Shown: positions 43,737 through 52,722 of the stretch, piece by piece
Layout of the letters: each line of letters starts with the position of its first letter
How positions within the stretch are numbered: position 1 is the first letter of the stretch
DNA from: Paracoccus halophilus
GTDB taxonomy: Bacteria; Pseudomonadota; Alphaproteobacteria; Rhodobacterales; Rhodobacteraceae
Direction: 5' to 3'
DNA: 61,551 nucleotides
Assembly (NCBI RefSeq): GCF_000763905.1
Contig: NZ_JRKN01000021.1
Location: forward strand, 1 to 61,551
Notes under the pieces: generated by a model
What the model saw: only the letters and a program-made list of their open reading frames with translations
The model's database searches: none
Told to the model about the DNA's origin: nothing
Made by a program: the position numbers and the translations under genes

Positions 43737-44746
43737 CCCGCATGATGGTCCGCAACGCCGGCTTTCCGGTTTTCCGTAAATACTCATTGGCGGCTCTATT
43801 CCTGTCGGCGACCATGCTGGCCGGTTGCGCAACCAACCGCACGCCACAGTTCAGCTATGATGCCGATGTTCCCGCACTGCCCGTGGTGCAGGCCGCCGTC
43901 ACCGACGACCGGCCCCGGCCATTGCGCACGCCGCCCGCATGGACAGTAGCACGCGGCGGCACCGCTGCCGGAACGCCGGCAGGACGCGTCGAGAATGCCA
44001 ACGCCGCTGCCCGCGTCGAACCGCGCCGCGAGGGCTACTATAACGCCATCCAGATCTATCCCTGGTCGGAAGGCGCGCTCTATCAAGTCTATGCCGCGCC
44101 AGGCCAGATCACCAATATCGCGCTGGAGCCGGGAGAGAGCCTGACCGGCGCGGGACCGATTGCGGCAGGCGACACCGCCCGCTGGATCATCGGCGACACC
44201 GAGAGCGGATCAGGAACAACGCGCCGCGTCCATATACTTGTGAAGCCCTCTCGGTCCGACATCTCGACCAATCTCGTCGTCACGACCGACCGGCGCACCT
44301 ACATGATCGAATTACGGGCCCGTGAGGCGCTCTACATGCCGTCTGTGTCCTGGTCCTATCCTGCGCTGCCTGCGGGTCCGCGTCAGAACGTTCCCGCAGC
44401 ACCCATCATACCGGCAGAGGCGGAACGCAACTATCGCTATGGCCTGACGGGCGACACCCCGCCATGGCGCCCCATTTCCATCTTCGATGATGGCCGCCGC
44501 GTTTATGTCGTCTTCCCGCGGGGCATCGTGCAAGGCGAAATGCCACCGATCTTCGTCATTGGGTCCGACGGGGAACCTCAGATCGTCAACAGCCGCATTC
44601 ACCAGAACATCCTGATTGTGGATCGCCTCTTCGGTGCTGCCGAGCTGCGCCTTGGCAGCGGCGATCGCCAGCAGACCGTGAGAATTGTCCGCACAGAACA
44701 ACGGCAGGCGGCCCAGTCCACGCAAACCGGGGAGCAGCCGTCATGA
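43733..44746 (+). CDS. trbG: TrbG, VirB9-like
   Basis: The 337-residue protein has a lipoprotein-like signal (LAALFLSATMLAGCATN) and the VirB9/CagX domain with YNAIQIYPWSEGALYQVYAA, NLVVTTDRRTYMIEL and PPIFVIGSDGEPQIVNSRIH. It is part of the outer-membrane core with TrbI. It overlaps trbI by 4 nt. Confidence 0.94.
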   Translation: MTRMMVRNAGFPVFRKYSLAALFLSATMLAGCATNRTPQFSYDADVPALPVVQAAVTDDRPRPLRTPPAWTVARGGTAAGTPAGRVENANAAARVEPRREGYYNAIQIYPWSEGALYQVYAAPGQITNIALEPGESLTGAGPIAAGDTARWIIGDTESGSGTTRRVHILVKPSRSDISTNLVVTTDRRTYMIELRAREALYMPSVSWSYPALPAGPRQNVPAAPIIPAEAERNYRYGLTGDTPPWRPISIFDDGRRVYVVFPRGIVQGEMPPIFVIGSDGEPQIVNSRIHQNILIVDRLFGAAELRLGSGDRQQTVRIVRTEQRQAAQSTQTGEQPS

Positions 44747-45876
44747 GTGAAGATACAACCACTACCGCGGCTCCGATGCGACTGCGGGCCGAACCGCCTC
44801 GCGTTACCCGCCTGTCACGGAAGATGTTGGCCGGTGCTGGCGCTGTCGCACTGCTCGGCATTGGCGGCGCATTGATCTACGCGCTCCAGACCCGCGACAT
44901 GAGCGGAAATGCCGAAGAACTCTACTCGACAGAAAATCGGCCGACAGCGGACGGCTTGTCCGGCCTGCCACGCGACTACACCGGACCCGTCCTGGGACCT
45001 GCTTTGCCAGGCGATCTCGGCGGCCCGATCCTCGATGCGCAGAACCGGGGCCAGCCTGTCACGCCGCCCGCTATGGCGGCGCCAGCCCGAGACCCTGCCG
45101 AAGAGCGCCGTCTTGCCGAGGAAGAGGCCGCACGCCTGAGCACGGTATTCTTCCAATCTGGCCAGAGAACGGCAGCGACACCGGGGTCCGGTGTGCCGGG
45201 CATTGCAGGGCTTGACCTCGGTGCCCAGCCAGCAACACAGGACCGGCATACGGCTTTCCTGAATGGCCCGGTCGACCGACAGACGGTCGCCCTGGACCGC
45301 ATCATGGCACCTGCATCGCCTTACATCCTTCAGGCCGGGGCTGTGATACCGGCGGCGATGATTACAGGCATCCGATCCGACCTTCCTGGCCAGATCACCG
45401 CGCAGGTAACGGAAAACGTCTATGACAGCCCGACCGGCGCGCTGCTGTTGATACCTCAGGGAACGCGCATCATCGGCCAGTACGATGCAGGCGTGACCTT
45501 CGGCCAGCGCCGCGTACTCCTCGTCTGGAACCGTCTGACCCTGCCCAATGGCCGATCCATCGTGCTGGAGCGCCAGCCCGGTGCGGATGCTGCCGGTTAT
45601 GCCGGTCTTGAGGATGGCGTCGATTACCACTGGTGGGACCTCATGAAGGCCGCAGGCCTGTCCACGCTGCTCGGCATTGGCACCGAGCTTGCAGCCGATG
45701 ACGAGGACCGTCTGATCCGCGCCATCCGTGACGGGGCGCAGGATACGATCAATCAGGCCGGACAGCAGATCGTCCAGCGTCAGTTGCAAGTCGCGCCGAC
45801 ACTGACCATCCGGCCGGGTTATCCAGTCAGGGTCATCGTCACCCGAGATCTCGTACTCGAACCTTACAGAAATTGA
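44743..45876 (+). CDS. trbI: TrbI, VirB10-like
   Basis: The 377-residue protein has a membrane helix near residues 27-47, a proline-rich linker and the VirB10 beta-barrel: YILQAGAVIPAAMITGIRSD, LLLIPQGTRIIGQYDAGV, GRSIVLERQPGADAAGYAGL and the end RPGYPVRVIVTRDLVL. It spans the envelope and gates transfer. DUF2274 follows 2 nt later. Confidence 0.95.
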   Translation: MSEDTTTTAAPMRLRAEPPRVTRLSRKMLAGAGAVALLGIGGALIYALQTRDMSGNAEELYSTENRPTADGLSGLPRDYTGPVLGPALPGDLGGPILDAQNRGQPVTPPAMAAPARDPAEERRLAEEEAARLSTVFFQSGQRTAATPGSGVPGIAGLDLGAQPATQDRHTAFLNGPVDRQTVALDRIMAPASPYILQAGAVIPAAMITGIRSDLPGQITAQVTENVYDSPTGALLLIPQGTRIIGQYDAGVTFGQRRVLLVWNRLTLPNGRSIVLERQPGADAAGYAGLEDGVDYHWWDLMKAAGLSTLLGIGTELAADDEDRLIRAIRDGAQDTINQAGQQIVQRQLQVAPTLTIRPGYPVRVIVTRDLVLEPYRN

Positions 45877-45878
45877 CC

Positions 45879-46124
45879 ATGGCAAAGCTGAAACTTGGAC
45901 CGCTCACCGAGGACAAGCCCGTGAAGGTGACGGTGGAACTGTCCGGGCAACTGCATCGTGATCTCACCGCTTATGCAGAGCTTCTGGCCCGCGAAAGTGG
46001 TGAGCCTGCCGTCGATCCCGTCAGGCTTATCGTGCCGATGCTGGAGCGGTTCATCGCCACTGATCGCGGCTTCGCCAAGGCCCGACGGGCAGGACGGGCA
46101 GAGGAAGGGTGTAGAGTGCAATGA
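45879..46124 (+). CDS. DUF2274 protein, last gene of the trb operon
   Basis: The 81-residue protein shows the family pattern KLKLGPLTEDKPVKVTVELS, HRDLTAYAELLARESG, PVRLIVPMLERFIATDRGF. It resembles a small RHH-type DNA-binding protein and always closes this trb operon. After it GC content drops sharply, which marks the edge of the restriction cargo. Confidence 0.9.
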   Translation: MAKLKLGPLTEDKPVKVTVELSGQLHRDLTAYAELLARESGEPAVDPVRLIVPMLERFIATDRGFAKARRAGRAEEGCRVQ

Positions 46125-46238
46125 AAATATGCACTTAGTAGGATGTTCCGTCAGCGCTGTAGTTTCATATTTGTAAGTATAGTTACTTTGCTTTATCTCT
46201 CTGTTTCGATATATAATTCATCGTCCAAGCGAACTATT

Positions 46239-47117
46239 ATGGCGCGAGGTATCTTCATAGGGAAGGGAGCAGTGACCGGTATGGGAGCAGACGTAAGAAG
46301 AAGGCCCCGTGGCATTCCCGTCAACCGCGAACTTGTTGAGCTCGCTAAAGCAGCTCATCCGAATTTATCGATTTCTCCACCTGATCTTGTTCACGTAACA
46401 TCGGTTGGTTGGGGGAGGCGTATCGTGGATACAGGTAATCTGGAAAAGCGCCGTTGCAGTGTTTTTGGAAAGGAACTTGTATACTTCTTCCTTAGTAGGC
46501 CGGCTTATCGTTTCGGGCGTGGTGACGAAAAAAATGATCAGTTGAATTTCTTCCCTTTTGTAATCGTGTTGTCGCCCGCAGCCCTGCCGCCCCCTTACCA
46601 CGTATATCCCTTCGATACCGGTGCCTACATGTCGGGCTTCTATGATGAGGTTGTGGACCCGTCGATATACATTGATGACTATGAGCTTGAGCCCAATCTT
46701 GATTCTGCGGTGCGTCACATTGAATGGGCATTTGTTGGTCCAGATGAATATCTTGACGCAAAGATAAGAACTGGGTTGGCTGGCGCGATTCCTCAGTGGC
46801 GATCTGTTGCGCAAAGCTGGATACGCATTGCTTCTCTTGCCTCAGTGGGGCGTGAAAAGCCTGACCGCAGGGCATCTGCAATTGAGTTCGCATATGGGCA
46901 ATCTATCGATCTAAGGCAGGGTCACGGTCGGTTGCTCATCTTCCCGACTCAGCTCTTGGAAGACCCGAATGGCAAAAACACCGCATTCCTCGAGGCTATT
47001 CAGAAGTTGAATATCGAATTTACAACCTATGACTGGAGTCCCAACGAGACGCCAGATTCGTTTGCGGATATTATCGAACAAACGTTGAGATGCCATTGCG
47101 AAGCGAGAGCAGCATGA
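46239..47117 (+). CDS. Unknown protein of the restriction island, ART-like N-terminus possible
   Basis: The protein of about 292 residues has LVHVTSVGWGRRIVDTGNLE (about 51-70) followed by CSVFGKELVYFFLSRPAYRFG (73-93). An H-x-T strand, a short helix with a final Gly and then a YFF-x-SRPAYR strand recall DUF4433/ADP-ribosyltransferase-like folds and a family often seen in defence regions; this is a weak structural guess. There is no membrane segment from ATG 46239 (the longer frame from 46143 would add a false hydrophobic leader). ATGA overlap couples it to the next gene. Low GC suggests recent transfer. Confidence 0.6.
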   Translation: MARGIFIGKGAVTGMGADVRRRPRGIPVNRELVELAKAAHPNLSISPPDLVHVTSVGWGRRIVDTGNLEKRRCSVFGKELVYFFLSRPAYRFGRGDEKNDQLNFFPFVIVLSPAALPPPYHVYPFDTGAYMSGFYDEVVDPSIYIDDYELEPNLDSAVRHIEWAFVGPDEYLDAKIRTGLAGAIPQWRSVAQSWIRIASLASVGREKPDRRASAIEFAYGQSIDLRQGHGRLLIFPTQLLEDPNGKNTAFLEAIQKLNIEFTTYDWSPNETPDSFADIIEQTLRCHCEARAA

Positions 47118-48220
47118 GCGCTCAGAAAGATTCTTCTCCCTCAATGACTTTGCTCGCCTACGAGCTTTTGGCCGATCACGGTCTTGCATTGCCCCTTTTC
47201 GGGTCATCAGTTTCGGCGAATGCTCTACACGTAGCCGTGCCGTCCAGACCCGGAGACCCCACTACGGATATCCACGACTTTGAAGTCTATTCTGCGACGT
47301 CGCCTATCACTCTCGACGTCTCACTACACCGCATCGCAACCATCGGCACGGTTTGGGTCGATGTTTTTGTCTGGGACGATGTAGTCCATGTCGGTACCAG
47401 GGCCGAGCTATGGGAGAGCACGGAACCTGAGCACGGAGAGATGGAGCGGACAGCGCCCCTTACTCTCTTCTCGTTGGCCGAGGGGGCGAGCCGCGGTGAG
47501 GCTGCACGTTGTGCTGCGCTGGTACATGAGTGGTTAGAAAGGTCATGGGGCGCTAAAAGAGCGGATAATTGGAGATTAAATAGCTATCTTACTCGGGTGG
47601 CACGCCGTGATCTGGCACGACATTTTAGAGAGCCCTCGATGGCGGCAAAGGCTCACGCCATTTTGCGGAAAATGCTTCTGGTACAACGGAAAAGTGTTCT
47701 TGAACTTAAAGCGCCTAGCGTGGCGGAGTTTGCAGCCGATGACCTTCCAGATCTTGCTTTCGCCGTAGAAGAATTAGGGTGGCGGCTGGAAGTCATATTA
47801 GATTCTGTTTCGCAGGCCGCAGCCTCAGAGAGCGACATAAAGCCTTCTCATGTGATGGTGATGCGGCTCAGGCATGGTCGCGGTCGTACACAAACGCAAA
47901 TACCACTTCGCGTATTCGACGGGTTCTTCGGCGGAGAGCGAGATTTACGTGATGCTAAAACGGGACGCACGCGCACGATGACCTTGTCCATGGCTGATGG
48001 GGTTCGGAATACTATGAAGTTACAACTGCCGGAGATAGCCAAAATGTCCGATCCTGTCGCCCGTTTTGAGCGTTTTCCCGATAGTATTGCGTTCGAGGTG
48101 TATGACTCATCCTCAGTAAACGGTCGTCGTATCGCTAATTTACTGGAGGAGGGGCTCCACGACGGTAGCACACTAAAAACTCAGGGAGGCGCAACGTGGT
48201 GGCGCCTCCTGCAACCGTGA
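47114..48220 (+). CDS. Unknown protein sharing a C-terminal signature with the PLD nuclease
   Basis: The 368-residue protein has no named domain in its first 240 residues. Its C-terminal third contains MRLRHGRGRTQTQIPLRVFD (250-269), which lines up with KLRLARGTQGQIPLPVAREV of the PLD nuclease at 51523. It ends RRIANLLEEGLHDGSTLKTQ, then WWRLL. In NgoFVII/BfiI-type enzymes this place is a B3-like DNA-binding domain, so a B3-like domain that reads the same site is a reasonable inference. It starts inside the stop of the upstream gene. A hairpin GGAGGCGC...GCGCCTCC lies at its end (48185-48208). Confidence 0.6.
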   Translation: MSAQKDSSPSMTLLAYELLADHGLALPLFGSSVSANALHVAVPSRPGDPTTDIHDFEVYSATSPITLDVSLHRIATIGTVWVDVFVWDDVVHVGTRAELWESTEPEHGEMERTAPLTLFSLAEGASRGEAARCAALVHEWLERSWGAKRADNWRLNSYLTRVARRDLARHFREPSMAAKAHAILRKMLLVQRKSVLELKAPSVAEFAADDLPDLAFAVEELGWRLEVILDSVSQAAASESDIKPSHVMVMRLRHGRGRTQTQIPLRVFDGFFGGERDLRDAKTGRTRTMTLSMADGVRNTMKLQLPEIAKMSDPVARFERFPDSIAFEVYDSSSVNGRRIANLLEEGLHDGSTLKTQGGATWWRLLQP

Positions 48221-48258
48221 TGGTTCTCTTGAGAGAGACACTTTTGCGGCGATCAAAT

Positions 48259-49125
48259 CTATTCTTTATGGTTCACCTGTGGCGACAACGTCATTAGCGA
48301 CTTGTATTCGCGAACCTTTGCGCCCTTGGATTTTGACGGCCCTGGCTTGGCAAAGATGATGATATACTCGTGGATGTTCTTGAAAAGAAAGTTAGGTGGG
48401 TAAGGATAGCTACCAAAAATTGGCCGCTGGCCGTTGGCTGACCCCCATCGTCCACCTGTGCCGTCTTTTGACCATATGACCTCGTTAATCATGACAAGAC
48501 CTATTTCCCGCAGCATAAGACCAATGTCTGTACTGATTGGAAAGGTCAGTAGACCATGATCCGTCATCTGGTTTACGTTGGCGGTAACGACGCATAGCTT
48601 GCGTCCCGGTTTCAAGACGCGAAAACATTCCTCAAAAACATTCCGAAGTTCTGCTAGGAAGTCAACGTAGGTACCGGCCGTGCCTATGTCGCTTGCGCGG
48701 CCGCCGTAGTTGGCCTTGTCCCAGTAAGGTGGGCTTGTGACGATTAAATCAACACTACCATCTTTAATCTCCGACAGGTCGCGTGAATCTCCATGTCTAG
48801 CTTCTAGGAGCGAAGAGTCTAGGTTTTCTCGACTTACACGTTGCTTAATCTCTTCGACGAAGTCTTTATTTTGGTCAACGCAAATTGCCCGACGCCCCTC
48901 CCTAATCGCTGCCACAGCAGTTGATCCCACTCCTCCGAAAGGGTCGAGCACCGTTTCTCCCCAAAAACTGAACAGCTTCGTGAGACGCTTAGGTATTTCA
49001 ACGGGGAATGTAGCTGGGTGAATGTCATGCGAGACATTGGCAATACTCCAGACTGTTTTTGTATACTCTTTCCATTCTTCTTTTGTAAGCTGGCTGAGCG
49101 CTTTAATGTCGGGTGGCGTCTTCAT
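48259..49125 (-). CDS. DNA methyltransferase, SPPYW type (N4-cytosine or N6-adenine)
   Basis: The 288-residue methyltransferase has the SAM motif DPFGGVGS (61-68) before the catalytic TSPPYWDK (130-137), with WSKDGTGGRWG beyond. SPPYW suggests N4-methylcytosine, though some N6-adenine enzymes have it. The motif order is SAM-binding then catalytic. The start overlaps the stop of the next upstream gene by 4 nt. It is the last gene of the minus-strand methylation operon and protects one strand of an asymmetric site, by inference. Confidence 0.9.
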   Translation of the reverse strand: MKTPPDIKALSQLTKEEWKEYTKTVWSIANVSHDIHPATFPVEIPKRLTKLFSFWGETVLDPFGGVGSTAVAAIREGRRAICVDQNKDFVEEIKQRVSRENLDSSLLEARHGDSRDLSEIKDGSVDLIVTSPPYWDKANYGGRASDIGTAGTYVDFLAELRNVFEECFRVLKPGRKLCVVTANVNQMTDHGLLTFPISTDIGLMLREIGLVMINEVIWSKDGTGGRWGSANGQRPIFGSYPYPPNFLFKNIHEYIIIFAKPGPSKSKGAKVREYKSLMTLSPQVNHKE

Positions 49126-51065
49126 AGTTGTATTCCGTTTTCTTTGTTTGGCCGTGAGAGACGAACAGTCCCGTCAATCGACACGACTTGATTTTCGAAG
49201 TGCCGCAGCATTTCGCATGCGGCGAATTCAGCGCCGATTTCGTTCACCAAAAGCGCATCGACCTCATCACGAAGAGCTGAAATGAGAGTGGGCCGAAATG
49301 CGAAGGTTAAGCGATCTCTATTTGAACTGCAGATCACATCTTTCTGAAGTCCATCCCAAATCTCACGACCGAGCGACGCCAGTTTCATTTTGACACTGTT
49401 GTTCATCCGAACGTTGAGTAGCGGTAGTTCAGATAAGAACCATGCCGGGACGTGGAAGCCATCGCATTCGACGTGCCACAGCCAAAATGTGATGCGAGAG
49501 GCGAGAATGGCGAGAACTGCGTCGGCTTCCTCCATGTCGCCGCAGGGCAGGCGGTGAATACCGCTTGCGCTTAATGTGCCGCGCCAGCTGAGTTGGTCGG
49601 GGTAGTTGCGGAATATATTGAGAAAGTTGTATGCGGTGCCCGCGACGAAGACGTCTGGAGTGAGAGCGTTGCCGACAATTTCGGCGGCGCTTGCTTTTGT
49701 AGGTTGTGGCCGGACGCCGGCAGGGAGCATGTGAGATTGCAGTGCTCGATACAGAGCGACCTCGCCAGCTCCGCCGAGTTTTGGCACCAGCCTACCAATA
49801 GGGATGTCGTCTAAGCCAACAGTGCGTTCTTCTGTAAAGATATTCGGCCGCTGACGGCTTGTCCATTTCAGCATCCGGCTGGTTCGAATCATTGTTGATA
49901 CTGAACCGGGACGCCGTATTGCTATAGTTGCCCGTGTTTTTGCTTCTTCGCCAAAGAGCGCGTGTGGCTGTCTGTCAAAAAATAGCAATGTCCATTCGCC
50001 TCCAGCTGCTGCCATTCCGATACGGCAACGACGATGATCAGCGGAGCGATTAGCGCCTAGCGCGAGTGGGACAACGAGACAAGCTGCGTCTCTTGGTTCA
50101 GACGCCAGCCGCCACGACATCTCGACAAATGGAAGATATAGCGTTCCAGTAGAGCGACCATCTGCCATTAATGCCTCACTCGAGCCAGAACTTGCATAAG
50201 GCGGATTGCATATTAATCGCATTGGACCGCGAAGCTCGGGCAGCATTTCACGAAGGCTCCTGCCGTCCCTTTCTCTTTCCGATCCGGTTGCATCAAGCGC
50301 TATTAGGTGTCCTCTGATCTCCATCCAAACGTCCAGGGGTGCTTGCAACGCAGCAGATATTTTCCCGAGGATAGCAAACGCAGTGAAATCGCAGGCTTGG
50401 GGTGATATATCGAAGCCAGAGAGCCGCTTCGTGGCAAATTTCACTCCATCGGTGTTTGTGTTGGCAAGATGTCGTCGAAGGGCAGCGACGAGAAAGACAC
50501 CGCTTCCCACGGCAGGGTCGAGCCACCACTCTGTGTCTGCCTCGGAATCGTTCGATCCAGATGCAATCGACTGGACCATGAAGTCTGCTACATCTTGGGG
50601 CGTGTAAAATGAGCCGACTTTTTTACGTTTTGCCCGACTTCCCGCACGTGATGTATCCCGCATTACATCCAGTCGGGTTGTCCGCCCGTAGGTGTCTAGC
50701 AGGTAAGGTAGTAGATCAGCCAGGTTGGAAGTTTTAGTCAGCGGACAAAGTGCGGCTTCGACTGTGGACCAGTCTGCGTTATCGTGTTCAATGCCGAACC
50801 ATGCTGCCGCTCGCTCCATATCAGGAGGCAATCCAGAGCGAACGACATCGACAAGCATTACTGCCACCTGTGCCCAAGCGGCCCTTGACGTATCGGATGA
50901 TGCGACCAGGTCGTTGGCCGAGGCTGCTATGATCCATGGTGGACATGGTCCCACAATCGTGCACGCCGCAGTAACCGCGTCGAGCACATGCTGACGCAGG
51001 GGAGACACAATCCCTTCTAGCGATCGCCCTGCACGGGGCGCCGCAACGTGATCTATAGCCGTCAC
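49122..51065 (-). CDS. N6-adenine DNA methyltransferase, Eco57I-like
   Basis: The 647-residue enzyme has GSFYTPQDVADFMV (151-164), SAM motif DPAVGSGVFL (183-192) and the catalytic NPPYASS (287-293), the usual order for N6-adenine enzymes of the Eco57I/type I HsdM group. The C-terminal 300 residues should hold the target recognition domain. There is no nuclease domain, so cleavage is left to another gene. It is joined by 4-nt overlaps to its neighbours on both sides. Confidence 0.9.
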   Translation of the reverse strand: MTAIDHVAAPRAGRSLEGIVSPLRQHVLDAVTAACTIVGPCPPWIIAASANDLVASSDTSRAAWAQVAVMLVDVVRSGLPPDMERAAAWFGIEHDNADWSTVEAALCPLTKTSNLADLLPYLLDTYGRTTRLDVMRDTSRAGSRAKRKKVGSFYTPQDVADFMVQSIASGSNDSEADTEWWLDPAVGSGVFLVAALRRHLANTNTDGVKFATKRLSGFDISPQACDFTAFAILGKISAALQAPLDVWMEIRGHLIALDATGSERERDGRSLREMLPELRGPMRLICNPPYASSGSSEALMADGRSTGTLYLPFVEMSWRLASEPRDAACLVVPLALGANRSADHRRCRIGMAAAGGEWTLLFFDRQPHALFGEEAKTRATIAIRRPGSVSTMIRTSRMLKWTSRQRPNIFTEERTVGLDDIPIGRLVPKLGGAGEVALYRALQSHMLPAGVRPQPTKASAAEIVGNALTPDVFVAGTAYNFLNIFRNYPDQLSWRGTLSASGIHRLPCGDMEEADAVLAILASRITFWLWHVECDGFHVPAWFLSELPLLNVRMNNSVKMKLASLGREIWDGLQKDVICSSNRDRLTFAFRPTLISALRDEVDALLVNEIGAEFAACEMLRHFENQVVSIDGTVRLSRPNKENGIQL

Positions 51066-51445
51066 AGAACAGGTTCCTTAAACTGCTGGCGCAGGGCGGA
51101 ATGCAGCCAGCGTTCTTCGACCTCACGTTCTACAAGCTCGGCGACGCAGTCCGATACGGAACGGCCTAGACCGCCTGCATGCCCCTTGAAAAGAACTGCC
51201 TGTGGAGTCGGTACATATGTCGTGACTTTAGAGGTTCGTGGATCAGAGCCGTTCTGCCATCCAGTGGAAGTAAGGCGCTTCAACTCGATTTCTCTGACAA
51301 TAAGCAGTGCGACTAGAGCTGACGCACTGGTCAGCCCTAGGCCGCTGCGGTAACGTTCAAATCTATCGTGGGTTTCATTGGGAACGTATCCGTGGAAGGC
51401 TATTTTGCCAATGTCTTCGTGATTCGGTTGCACTTTACACCTCAT
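51062..51445 (-). CDS. Small protein, probable regulator of the restriction island
   Basis: The 127-residue protein reads KIAFHGYVPNETHDRFERYR, then helices, then VSDCVAELVEREVEERWL. The first part looks like a strand followed by two helices, as in ribbon-helix-helix proteins, but I cannot name a family. Start options are ATG 51445 and GTG 51433, the latter with GAGGTG upstream; both lie in or beside the palindrome 51437-51455. It is the first gene of the methyltransferase operon, the place of controller (C) proteins. Confidence 0.55.
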   Translation of the reverse strand: MRCKVQPNHEDIGKIAFHGYVPNETHDRFERYRSGLGLTSASALVALLIVREIELKRLTSTGWQNGSDPRTSKVTTYVPTPQAVLFKGHAGGLGRSVSDCVAELVEREVEERWLHSALRQQFKEPVL

Positions 51446-51479
51446 GATGAGGTGTATGGCACGACTCATTATGAGGTGT
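51437..51479. promoter_or_regulatory. Double operator between the methylation operon and the nuclease
   Basis: A perfect 19-bp palindrome ACACCTCATGATGAGGTGT (51437-51455) is followed by CTCATTATGAG (51465-51475). The half-site ATGAGGTGT repeats exactly 24 bp apart (51447 and 51471). Paired dyads in the divergent region are what C-protein or RHH autoregulation needs: they would delay nuclease expression until methylation is done. Confidence 0.6.
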
Positions 51480-51522
51480 CAACCTAGGCCGTATTCTGTT
51501 GTGGCGCTTGGAGAGTTCATCA

Positions 51523-52653
51523 ATGCTGATTCCTCAACTCCATGGTAGAGCTTTTGTTGACACGCTTTTACGTGAAATAGCTCAATCTGATTCTGGAATT
51601 ATTGCTACGGCTTGGGTGCGCGCTTCAGGTGTTGGACTTCTTTGGGAGCACTTGACGGAGTTGCTTGGTCGCGGTGGTAGCTTGCGCATCGTAGCTGGAA
51701 TTGATCGCGACAACACCTCGCTCGAAGGCTTGGCTATGCTTCTAGAGCTACGCGGTGATGTGCGGGTCTGGGTTCGACATAATGAAGCAGGCCCAATTTT
51801 TCATCCTAAACTTTACGCTTTCCGAACGACCTCTGAATTTAGAGTTCTAATTGGATCGAACAATCTAACCGGCGCAGGCTTAACGCAAAACGAAGAGTTG
51901 TCCGGATTTTTGTGCGATGCTATAGGCGGACAATTAGAGCGTTCGCTTGATGACTACATGGGCGAAATCACGGATGAATCTAGCGGCTTAGTGCGGCAGC
52001 TAGATCGCGGATTTTTGGATCAGCTTCTTGCCGCAGGTTATATTGACGCTGAGGCGAGATTGAGAGGTAAAGCGGCTGCCGCAGTCCGTCGAAGGCCGCG
52101 AGGTGCAGCGCTATTTGCTTCTCTTGCGGCACCTGCTAGGCGAATTTCCTCTCATGTTCCATTGCCGGGAATTATAGAGCCTACTGAGAGTGCTCCGCCG
52201 GCGGATTGGAAGCGCGTGTTCGTGAAATTACGTCTTGCCCGGGGCACGCAGGGGCAAATTCCTTTACCGGTTGCTCGTGAGGTTAGGCGCCGACTTGGAC
52301 TTCAGGGGCTCGACGGTCCCTTCACAGTTATAGACCGTCATTCCCGGACAGAGCGACTTATAAGTCCGACATTTCCAGAGCGCAGGCCTGATGTTGCAAA
52401 CACATACAAAATTGAGGCGATTTCTCCCAAGGGTGATGCGATCCTCAAGCTGGAGTTGATTGGCCAAAAGGTTCTTGCCGAATTCTTCGACACAGCGCAG
52501 CCGGATGGAAGAGCGGTGTTCGCATTCGTTATCGATGGCCTCCGGTCAGATCCTCCTCTGACTATAGATTCTCGTGGTGCAGCGCGGAACCGCGCTGCAG
52601 GAAAGAGTATCGAAGAGGCGACCAACGGTGTCACGCTTTATAGATTTGATTAA
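51523..52653 (+). CDS. PLD-fold restriction nuclease, NgoFVII/BfiI-like
   Basis: The 376-residue protein has a phospholipase-D catalytic motif: HPKLYAF (His94, Lys96), then VLIGSNNLTGAGL (Asn114), as in BfiI and NgoFVII. Such enzymes cut DNA without a metal and dimerise to form the active site. The C-terminal half from about residue 230 (RVFVKLRLARGTQGQIPLPV) is where these enzymes have a B3-like DNA-binding domain. It is divergent from the methylation operon with GGAGAG before its ATG. BfiI is known to be paired with two methyltransferases, which matches this layout. Confidence 0.85.
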   Translation: MLIPQLHGRAFVDTLLREIAQSDSGIIATAWVRASGVGLLWEHLTELLGRGGSLRIVAGIDRDNTSLEGLAMLLELRGDVRVWVRHNEAGPIFHPKLYAFRTTSEFRVLIGSNNLTGAGLTQNEELSGFLCDAIGGQLERSLDDYMGEITDESSGLVRQLDRGFLDQLLAAGYIDAEARLRGKAAAAVRRRPRGAALFASLAAPARRISSHVPLPGIIEPTESAPPADWKRVFVKLRLARGTQGQIPLPVAREVRRRLGLQGLDGPFTVIDRHSRTERLISPTFPERRPDVANTYKIEAISPKGDAILKLELIGQKVLAEFFDTAQPDGRAVFAFVIDGLRSDPPLTIDSRGAARNRAAGKSIEEATNGVTLYRFD

Positions 52654-52722
52654 CACACTGATGGACGGTGCATATAACAGATGCTGCGGTTTTAGAGAAG
52701 GTAGGTACGTGATGCATATGTC

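Noticed and set aside
44815..45885. A 356-codon minus-strand frame opposite trbI
   Set aside because: trbI is unmistakable on the plus strand; the antisense frame has no motif.
48185..48208. Hairpin GGAGGCGC...GCGCCTCC as a terminator between convergent genes
   Set aside because: It has no T-run and lies within the last codons of the 47114 gene, so I did not call it a terminator.
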